Shown here piece by piece: positions 16,865 through 22,657 of a DNA stretch of 64,000 nt. Position 1 is the stretch's first letter; the number at the start of each line of letters is the position of its first letter. The DNA is from Frigoribacterium sp. SL97 (lineage in GTDB: Bacteria; Actinomycetota; Actinomycetes; Actinomycetales; Microbacteriaceae), in the NCBI RefSeq assembly GCF_026625765.1, contig NZ_CP113062.1, forward strand, positions 744,001 to 808,000, given 5' to 3'. The notes under the pieces were generated by a model. The model was given only the letters and a program-made list of their open reading frames with translations. It was not told where the DNA came from and made no database searches. A program made the position numbers and the translations under genes.

Positions 16865-17698
16865 GTGGCGTTCCGCCGCTCCGGCATCTACAAGACGGCC
16901 GACGAACTCCGACGTCTGATCGCGCCGGGGATCTTGACGGCCGCGTCGCTCGACGCCGTCCAGTCCGCCGTTCGTCCCGGCGTGTCCACGCTCGAACTCG
17001 ACGCCGTCGCCGAAGCGGTCATCCGAGACGGTGGGGGAGAACCCAACTTCATGTTGGTGCCCGGCTACCGTCACACGGTGTGTGCGTCGGTCGGTGACGA
17101 GGTCGTGCACGGCATCCCCGGTTCGCGCGTGCTGGCGGCGGGGGACCTCGTCTCCGTCGACAGCGGAGCGCAACTCGACGGCTGGAACGGCGACAGCGCA
17201 CGGAGCTTCGTCCTGGACGATGCCGACCGCCCTGACGTGGTGGCCGAGCGTCGTCGGTTGAACGAGGTCACCGAGCAGTCCCTCTGGCACGGCATCGCCG
17301 CGCTGGCGTCGGCCTCGCACCTCAACGAGGTGGGGGGCGCCATCGAGGACTACATCGACGGGCAGGGCGACTTCGGCATCATCGAGGACTACACCGGCCA
17401 CGGCATCGGTCGTTCGATGCACGAGGACCCGCCGGTGTTCAACTACCGCGTCCGCGGACGTGGCCCCGCCGTCCGGCCCGGCCTCGTGATCGCCATCGAG
17501 CCCATGGTCACGTCGGGCGGAATCGACACCGTGACCCACGACGACGGGTGGACCGTCAGCACGCGCGACGGCTCGATGGCCGCGCACTGGGAGCACTCGA
17601 TCGCGGTGCACGACGGCGGCATCTGGGTGCTCACGGCACAGGACGGCGGCGCCGCGGGTCTGTCTCCGCTGGGAGTGACACCCGTCCCGATCGCCTGA
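16865..17698 (+). CDS. map: Methionine aminopeptidase, type I
   Basis: 277 residues. It removes the initiator Met from nascent proteins. Metal ligands and catalytic residues can be placed: VVHGIPG (His), SVDSGAQLDGWNGDSA (two Asp), GHGIGRSMHEDP (His), AIEPM (Glu) and HWEHSIAV (Glu). It lacks the N-terminal SH3-binding extension seen in one mycobacterial form. GTG start, four bases after adk. It is the end of the spc transcription unit. Confidence 0.97.
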   Translation: MAFRRSGIYKTADELRRLIAPGILTAASLDAVQSAVRPGVSTLELDAVAEAVIRDGGGEPNFMLVPGYRHTVCASVGDEVVHGIPGSRVLAAGDLVSVDSGAQLDGWNGDSARSFVLDDADRPDVVAERRRLNEVTEQSLWHGIAALASASHLNEVGGAIEDYIDGQGDFGIIEDYTGHGIGRSMHEDPPVFNYRVRGRGPAVRPGLVIAIEPMVTSGGIDTVTHDDGWTVSTRDGSMAAHWEHSIAVHDGGIWVLTAQDGGAAGLSPLGVTPVPIA

Positions 17699-17700
17699 CC

Positions 17701-17740
17701 CGCGCCTCCTCGGCTCACGCCGACGACGCGAGGAGGCGCG
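17701..17740. terminator. Convergent inverted repeat built from two copies of the GGAGGCGCG word
   Basis: A perfect 12-base inverted repeat, CGCGCCTCCTCG at 17701-17712 and CGAGGAGGCGCG at 17729-17740, with a 16-base spacer. It starts two bases after the map stop and ends seven bases before the LCP gene stop on the other strand. It could end transcription from both sides, although it has no T tract. Confidence 0.55.
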
Positions 17741-17747
17741 GTGCGGC

Positions 17748-19025
17748 TCAGCGGGACGAGCCGACGCTGCAGGTGGCCTCGGCCGCCGATTGGCCCGTGA
17801 TGGTCGAGGGCAGAGTGGTCGTCGGCGCCTCCGTCGCAGCCGGGGCGGCTGGCACGGAGGACTCCGACGTCGTGTCGGACGGCGTCGACGTCTCGCTCGG
17901 TGCGGCGGGGGGCGTGGTCGCGACCGGGGCCGTTCCGTCCGAGACGGAGCCACGTCCGGCGCTGTCGTCACCGAGGGTGAACTTCTGGTCGGCGTTCAGG
18001 GCGGCGTTCAGGGCCGCGGCGTCGGTCGTGGACTGCACCACCCTGTTCGGGTCCCGCGGATCGTCGACGACCGGGTACTGGACGAAGACGATCCCCGCGG
18101 GCTGGATGTCCTTGAGCGCGAGGGCCAGGCGCACGAGCGTGTCGGGGGAGTCGAGGGTGGACGACAACGTCATGTTGCTCAGGGCGGCCGAGGCGAGTTT
18201 GTAGAGCGTCGTCACGTCGCCGAGGGTGCCGCCCGAGATGATCTTGCGCATCATCGACGACAGGAAGACCTGCTGCGAGCTGATGCGCGCGATGTCGCTC
18301 CCGTCGCCGACGCCGTGTCGGGTCCGCAGGAAGGCGAGGGCCTCGGCGCCCTGCAGGGTGTGGGTGCCCGCGGTCAGGTCGATGCCCGAGTCGGTGTCCC
18401 GGATCGTCCGCGTGACGCAGACGTCGACCCCACCGATGGCGTTCGACATCTCGATGACGCCGTCGAAGGTGATCTTGCCGGCGTAGGGGATCGCCAGTCC
18501 GGTCATGCCCTCGACCGTCTTGACGGTGCACGAGAGGCCACCGCGTCCGAGGGTCGTGTTGAACTGCACGTAGTCCTCGGCCGGGTACACCTGGCCGTCG
18601 TCGCCGACGCATTCGGGCACGTCGATCATCAGGTCGCGGGGGAAGCTCACGGCCGTCAGCTGGGTGTGGTCCGCCGAGAGGTGGGCCAGGATCGTCACGT
18701 CGTTGCGGATGCCGTCGACCTCGCCGGCGTCGACCTGGCTGCCGTCGTCGCGTTCGTCGCTGCCCACCAGCAGGATGTTGGCGCCGCCCTGGATGGCCGA
18801 GATGTCGACCCCGGCGACCTCGTCCTCGTTGCCGAGAGAGACCGTCTGCACGCCCGAGGTCGCGGAGCGGACCGCGATGGCCGCGACGGACACGCCGCTC
18901 ACGAGCACGACGGCCATCGTCCCGGCGACGAGCCCCAGGAGCATGCGGACGGGGCCGCGGCGGCGGAGTCGGCCGTGACGAGCGACCCCCCGAGGGGAGG
19001 AGGGGGTGGTCGAGCGGTCAGGCAT
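17748..19025 (-). CDS. LCP family (LytR-CpsA-Psr) cell-wall glycopolymer ligase
   Basis: 425 residues. A short cytoplasmic, Arg-rich start is followed by one membrane helix (about 28-50) and an extracellular LCP domain. Visible family pieces are NILLVGSDERDDGS, RNDVTILAHLSADHTQLTAVSFPRDLMIDVPEC (Asp/Arg active-site region), VEGMTGLAIPYAGKITFDGVIEMSNAIGGVDVCV, and AEALAFLRTRHGVGDGSDIARISSQQVFLSSMMRKI. LCP enzymes transfer undecaprenyl-linked glycopolymers to peptidoglycan. The tail after about residue 365 is Thr/Pro/Ser-rich. ATG 19025 is chosen (GGGAGC site) instead of the longer frame to 19196. Its place between map and infA is unusual. Confidence 0.93.
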   Translation of the reverse strand: MPDRSTTPSSPRGVARHGRLRRRGPVRMLLGLVAGTMAVVLVSGVSVAAIAVRSATSGVQTVSLGNEDEVAGVDISAIQGGANILLVGSDERDDGSQVDAGEVDGIRNDVTILAHLSADHTQLTAVSFPRDLMIDVPECVGDDGQVYPAEDYVQFNTTLGRGGLSCTVKTVEGMTGLAIPYAGKITFDGVIEMSNAIGGVDVCVTRTIRDTDSGIDLTAGTHTLQGAEALAFLRTRHGVGDGSDIARISSQQVFLSSMMRKIISGGTLGDVTTLYKLASAALSNMTLSSTLDSPDTLVRLALALKDIQPAGIVFVQYPVVDDPRDPNRVVQSTTDAAALNAALNADQKFTLGDDSAGRGSVSDGTAPVATTPPAAPSETSTPSDTTSESSVPAAPAATEAPTTTLPSTITGQSAAEATCSVGSSR

Positions 19026-19111
19026 GGTGCTCCCGGCAGTCGTGACGCGTACCCGACGAGACGACGGCCGAGGTGGGCGGCAGAGGTCGGCGGGTGCTCC
19101 GGCGTGTCGGG

Positions 19112-19139
19112 TTGACCAGCCGGGTTGCTGAACTATACC
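19112..19139 (+). promoter_or_regulatory. Promoter of infA and the alpha operon
   Basis: TTGACC at 19112-19117 and TATACC at 19134-19139 are separated by 16 bases. This predicts a leader of about 100 bases before infA. A second possible -10, TAGGAT, lies at 19148-19153. Confidence 0.55.
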
Positions 19140-19243
19140 GGCATCACCTAGGATCGACCTTTGGTGTTCCGTGTGCGTTTCTGCGCGCCTGGGCATCGCA
19201 TCCCCGCACGACCAACACCCCTATTCTTAGCGACAGTGAGGCT

Positions 19244-19465
19244 ATGGCCAAAAAAGACGGTGTCATCGAAATCGAAGGCGCAGTGATCGAAGCTCTGCCC
19301 AACGCGATGTTCCGCGTTGAGTTGACCAACGGACACAGGGTCCTCGCGCACATCTCCGGCAAGATGCGGCAGCACTACATCCGCATCCTGCCCGAAGACC
19401 GTGTGATCGTGGAGCTCAGCCCCTACGACCTGACCCGCGGCCGGATCGTCTACCGCTACAAGTAG
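19244..19465 (+). CDS. infA: Translation initiation factor IF-1
   Basis: 73 residues, the exact family length, an S1/OB-fold protein that binds the A site during initiation. The sequence MAKKDGVIEIEGAVIEALPNAMFRVEL is the standard start and RGRIVYRYK the standard end. The open frame upstream to 19073 overlaps the promoter and is not used. rpmJ follows after 68 bases. Confidence 0.99.
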   Translation: MAKKDGVIEIEGAVIEALPNAMFRVELTNGHRVLAHISGKMRQHYIRILPEDRVIVELSPYDLTRGRIVYRYK

Positions 19466-19533
19466 GGCGTGCTGGAAAGGAACGGCCCCACGCACCCGTG
19501 GGGCACGAAGCCAGCGAGATCAAGGAATCAGCA

Positions 19534-19650
19534 ATGAAGGTCAACCCCAGCGTCAAGCCCATCTGCGAGCACTGCAAGGTCATCCGCCGTAAGGGCAACG
19601 TCATGGTCATCTGCAAGAGCAACCCGCGCCACAAGCAGCGTCAGGGCTGA
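19534..19650 (+). CDS. rpmJ: 50S ribosomal protein L36
   Basis: 38 residues: MKVNPSVKPICEHCKVIRR... ending in NPRHKQRQG. Cys11, Cys14, Cys27 and His33 form the zinc-binding set, so this is the zinc-containing (C+) type. AAGGA precedes the ATG. It is short, so it is easily missed; position between infA and rpsM is the conserved one. Confidence 0.97.
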   Translation: MKVNPSVKPICEHCKVIRRKGNVMVICKSNPRHKQRQG

Positions 19651-19682
19651 CTCGTCCGTCGCTCCGGCGACGTGCCGATGCC

Positions 19683-19701
19683 GACCCGGCCGAGCCGGGT
19701 C
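19683..19701 (+). terminator. Hairpin between rpmJ and rpsM
   Basis: A perfect 8-base stem GACCCGGC/GCCGGGTC with a CGA loop lies 32 bases after rpmJ. It is in the 190-base rpmJ-rpsM gap and has no T tract. It may be a partial terminator or RNA-processing element. Nothing else with support was seen in that gap. Confidence 0.4.
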
Positions 19702-19840
19702 ACACAGCAACACCCTCCCAGCAGCACCAGAACTCGTCACGGAAGCCCGACAGGGTGGACGGAGGCGGGGGACACCCCGGGTCGGAGGCCCGGGCACCGG
19801 TGCTGTGACAGACCTCCACCATCTCTGAAAAGAGGCCATC

Positions 19841-20215
19841 ATGGCACGTCTAGCAGGCGTTGACATCCCGCGCGACAAGCGCGTTGAAGTCGCACTGACC
19901 TACATCTACGGAGTCGGCCGCACCAGCGCGCTCAAGACTCTCGCCGAGACCGAGATCGACGGCAACATCCGCGTCAAGGACCTCACGGACGACCAGCTCG
20001 TCCTGCTCCGCGACTACATCGAGGGCAACTACAAGGTCGAGGGTGACCTCCGCCGCGAGGTGGCCGCCGACATCCGCCGCAAGGTCGAGATCGGTAGCTA
20101 CGAGGGCATCCGCCACCGCCGCGGCCTCCCTGTCCGCGGCCAGCGCACCAAGACGAACGCTCGTACCCGCAAGGGCCCGAAGCGCACCGTCGCCGGCAAG
20201 AAGAAGGCTCGATAG
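19841..20215 (+). CDS. rpsM: 30S ribosomal protein S13
   Basis: 124 residues, starting MARLAGVDIPRDKRVEVALTYIYGVGRT and ending in RGQRTKTNARTRKGPKRTVAGKKKAR. S13 contacts the P-site tRNA and the large subunit. The ATG has AAGAGG upstream. Confidence 0.99.
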   Translation: MARLAGVDIPRDKRVEVALTYIYGVGRTSALKTLAETEIDGNIRVKDLTDDQLVLLRDYIEGNYKVEGDLRREVAADIRRKVEIGSYEGIRHRRGLPVRGQRTKTNARTRKGPKRTVAGKKKAR

Positions 20216-20260
20216 GCCTCGGCTCCCGCCGTACGCCCCTCAAGGTTGTAGGAGAAAAAA

Positions 20261-20659
20261 TTGGCAGCACCGAAGACGGCCGCGCGTAAGCCCCGCCGCA
20301 AAGAGAAGAAGAACGTCGCCGTGGGCCAGGCCCACATCAAGAGCACGTTCAACAACACGATCGTCTCGATCACCGACCCCTCGGGCGCCGTCCTGAGCTG
20401 GGCCTCGTCCGGCGCCGTCGGCTTCAAGGGCTCGCGCAAGTCGACCCCGTTCGCCGCGCAGCTCGCCGCCGAGTCCGCCGCCCGCCAGGCGCAGGAGCAC
20501 GGTGTCAAGAAGGTCGACGTCTTCGTCAAGGGCCCGGGTTCGGGTCGCGAGACGGCGATCCGCTCGCTCCAGGCCGCAGGCCTCGAGGTCGGTTCGATCA
20601 ACGACGTCACCCCCCAGGCGCACAACGGCTGCCGCCCGCCGAAGCGTCGTCGCGTCTAA
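20261..20659 (+). CDS. rpsK: 30S ribosomal protein S11
   Basis: 132 residues. The conserved HIKSTFNNTIVSITDPSGAVLSWASSGAVGFKGSRKSTPFAAQ and the C-terminal DVTPQAHNGCRPPKRRRV identify S11, part of the platform. The start is a TTG at 20261: AGGAGA lies at the right distance and the first residues AAPKTAARKPRRKEKKNV fit the family. rpsD does not follow, as it does in many bacteria; a large hairpin lies there instead. Confidence 0.98.
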   Translation: MAAPKTAARKPRRKEKKNVAVGQAHIKSTFNNTIVSITDPSGAVLSWASSGAVGFKGSRKSTPFAAQLAAESAARQAQEHGVKKVDVFVKGPGSGRETAIRSLQAAGLEVGSINDVTPQAHNGCRPPKRRRV

Positions 20660-20670
20660 CTGAGTTACCG

Positions 20671-20720
20671 CCCGCCGTGCCCGACGGGCCCCGTCACCGG
20701 GGTCCGTCGGGTACGGCGGG
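20671..20720 (+). terminator. Very long hairpin between rpsK and rpoA
   Basis: A 23-base stem with only two G-U pairs joins 20671-20693 to 20698-20720 around a TCAC loop, 11 bases after the rpsK stop. It is one of the strongest structures in the window. It has no T tract (CTCCCCCG follows), so it is likely a strong pause, an intrinsic terminator of the GC-rich actinobacterial type, or an RNase site dividing rpsM-rpsK from rpoA-rplQ. Confidence 0.7.
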
Positions 20721-20809
20721 CTCCCCCGCGTCAGCACCGCCTCCCGCGTGTTCGCCCGAGGTGCCCACAACTCAACAGACCCGACGGGCCAGCCACCTGT
20801 CGTACCGCC

Positions 20810-20831
20810 AAGAGTCATATAGCGGACTCTT
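20810..20831 (+). promoter_or_regulatory. Hairpin and AT-rich element in the rpoA leader
   Basis: AAGAGTC (20810-20816) and GACTCTT (20825-20831) form a perfect 7-base stem around ATATAGCG, which contains the -10-like TATAGC. It lies 19 bases before the GTG of rpoA, with AAAGGA between. It could be a promoter for rpoA-rplQ, an RNA operator, or both. Confidence 0.45.
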
Positions 20832-20849
20832 CGCCGAAAGGATTAAACA

Positions 20850-21845
20850 GTGCTCATTGCACAGCGCCCCACCCTCACCGAGGAGAACATCTCGGAGTTC
20901 CGCTCCCGCTTCGTGATCGAGCCCCTCGAGCCAGGCTTCGGTTACACCCTCGGCAACTCGCTGCGCCGCACGCTTCTCTCGTCGATCCCCGGCGCTGCTG
21001 TCACCAGCATCCGCATCGACGGTGTGCTGCACGAGTTCACGACCGTCCCCGGAGTGAAAGAGGACGTCACCGAGGTCATCCTCAACATCAAGCAGCTGGT
21101 CGTCGCCAGCGAGCACGACGAGCCCATCACGGCCTACCTGCGCAAGCAGGGTGCGGGTCAGGTCACGGCCGCCGACATCTCGGCTCCGGCCGGCGTCGAG
21201 ATCCACAACCCCGAGCTCGTCATCGCCACGCTGAACGACAAGGCGAAGTTCGAGCTCGAGCTCACGATCGAGCGTGGCCGTGGTTACGTGTCGGCCGTGC
21301 AGAACCGCAGCGAGTTCAGCGAAGCCGGTCAGATCCCGATCGACTCGATCTACTCGCCCGTGCTCAAGGTCACCTACCGCGTCGAGGCGACGCGTGCCGG
21401 TGAGCGCACCGACTTCGACCGCCTGGTCGTCGACGTCGAGTCGAAGCCGTCGATCTCGCCCCGTGACGCCATCGCCTCGGCCGGTCGCACGCTGACCGAG
21501 CTGTTCGGCCTCGCCCGCGAGCTGAACACCGCCGCCGAGGGCATCGAGATCGGCCCCGCGCCGGTCGACGCCGTCCTGTCGAGCGAGCTGCAGACCCCGA
21601 TCGAGGACCTCGACCTGTCGGTCCGCAGCTACAACTGCCTGAAGCGCGAGGGCATCAACACGGTGTCCGAGCTGGTCGCCCTGTCCGAGACCCAGTTGAT
21701 GAACATCCGCAACTTCGGTCAGAAGTCGGTCGACGAGGTGAAGGACAAGCTCGTCGAGCTCGGCCTCTCGCTCAAGGACACGGTCCCCGGGTTCGACGGA
21801 GCCCACTTCTACAGCGGTTACGACGAAGAAGAGACCACCAACTAG
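20850..21845 (+). CDS. rpoA: DNA-directed RNA polymerase subunit alpha
   Basis: 331 residues. The N-terminal assembly domain shows FVIEPLEPGFGYTLGNSLRRTLLSSIPGAAV. The C-terminal domain shows TPIEDLDLSVRSYNCLKREGINTVSELVALSE, the part that binds UP elements and activators. GTG start after AAAGGA. The family length is normal, and rplQ follows after 48 bases. Confidence 0.99.
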   Translation: MLIAQRPTLTEENISEFRSRFVIEPLEPGFGYTLGNSLRRTLLSSIPGAAVTSIRIDGVLHEFTTVPGVKEDVTEVILNIKQLVVASEHDEPITAYLRKQGAGQVTAADISAPAGVEIHNPELVIATLNDKAKFELELTIERGRGYVSAVQNRSEFSEAGQIPIDSIYSPVLKVTYRVEATRAGERTDFDRLVVDVESKPSISPRDAIASAGRTLTELFGLARELNTAAEGIEIGPAPVDAVLSSELQTPIEDLDLSVRSYNCLKREGINTVSELVALSETQLMNIRNFGQKSVDEVKDKLVELGLSLKDTVPGFDGAHFYSGYDEEETTN

Positions 21846-21893
21846 GTCTCTCCGCCCGACGCCCTCCACTCTCGACTCACTTAGGAACAGACA

Positions 21894-22460
21894 ATGCCCA
21901 AGCCCACCAAGGGACCCCGCCTCGGAGGCGGCCCGGCGCACGAGCGCCTCATGCTGGCCAACCTGGCCGCCTCGCTCTTCGAGCACAAGACGATCAAGAC
22001 GACCGAGACCAAGGCCAAGCGCCTCCGTCCCGTCGCCGAGCGTCTCGTGACCTTCGCGAAGCGTGGCGACCTGCACTCGCGTCGTCGCGCCATGCAGACC
22101 CTGCGCAACAACAAAGAGGCCGCCCACATCCTCTTCACCGAGATCGCCCCGCTGGTCGAGAACCGTGACGGCGGCTACACCCGCATCACGAAGCTCGGCT
22201 TCCGCAAGGGTGACAACGCGTCGATGGTGTCGATCGAGCTCGTCCTCGAGCCCGTGAGCCCCAAGGTCAAGAACTCGAAGACCACCGCCGCGGCGGCTCC
22301 GGTCGCCGAGCCCGTCGCCGAGGAGCCCACCGAGGCTCCCGTCGACGAGACCGAGACCGTCGAGGAGTCGGCTCCCGTCGAGACCGAGACCGAGACGGCT
22401 GCCGCCGACGAGGTCGAGGCCGACGCCGCTGCGAAGTCGGACGACGAAGCAGCCAAGTAG
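21894..22460 (+). CDS. rplQ: 50S ribosomal protein L17 with acidic C-terminal extension
   Basis: 188 residues, while usual L17 is about 116-130. Residues 1-120 are the L17 fold (MPKPTKGPRLGGGPAHERLMLANLAASLFEHKTIKTTETKAKRL). The last 65 or so are Glu/Ala/Val/Thr-rich (VAEEPTEAPVDETETVEE type) and acidic, unlike the basic tails on L15 and L29. Last gene of the alpha operon; a perfect terminator follows. Confidence 0.96.
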   Translation: MPKPTKGPRLGGGPAHERLMLANLAASLFEHKTIKTTETKAKRLRPVAERLVTFAKRGDLHSRRRAMQTLRNNKEAAHILFTEIAPLVENRDGGYTRITKLGFRKGDNASMVSIELVLEPVSPKVKNSKTTAAAAPVAEPVAEEPTEAPVDETETVEESAPVETETETAAADEVEADAAAKSDDEAAK

Positions 22461-22481
22461 TCCCACCAGCACCACCCGGAG

Positions 22482-22514
22482 GGCCCGTCACCGCGAGGTG
22501 ACGGGCCCTTCGTC
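22482..22514 (+). terminator. Terminator of the alpha operon
   Basis: A perfect 12-base stem GGGCCCGTCACC/GGTGACGGGCCC with a GCGA tetraloop (22482-22493, 22498-22509) is followed by TTCGTCGT, 21 bases after the rplQ stop. Confidence 0.85.
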
Positions 22515-22657
22515 GTGCAGGGAGCAGGAGGGGTCCGCACAAGTGAGGACTGGCCCCCCGGGCGGGGGTCGTTTACCTTGGCGATTGTTCTGCGACACCT
22601 GTGGTGCACCTGTGCCGCCTACGGTGACCGGAGCCCGACCCGATCACGAAGGACGTC

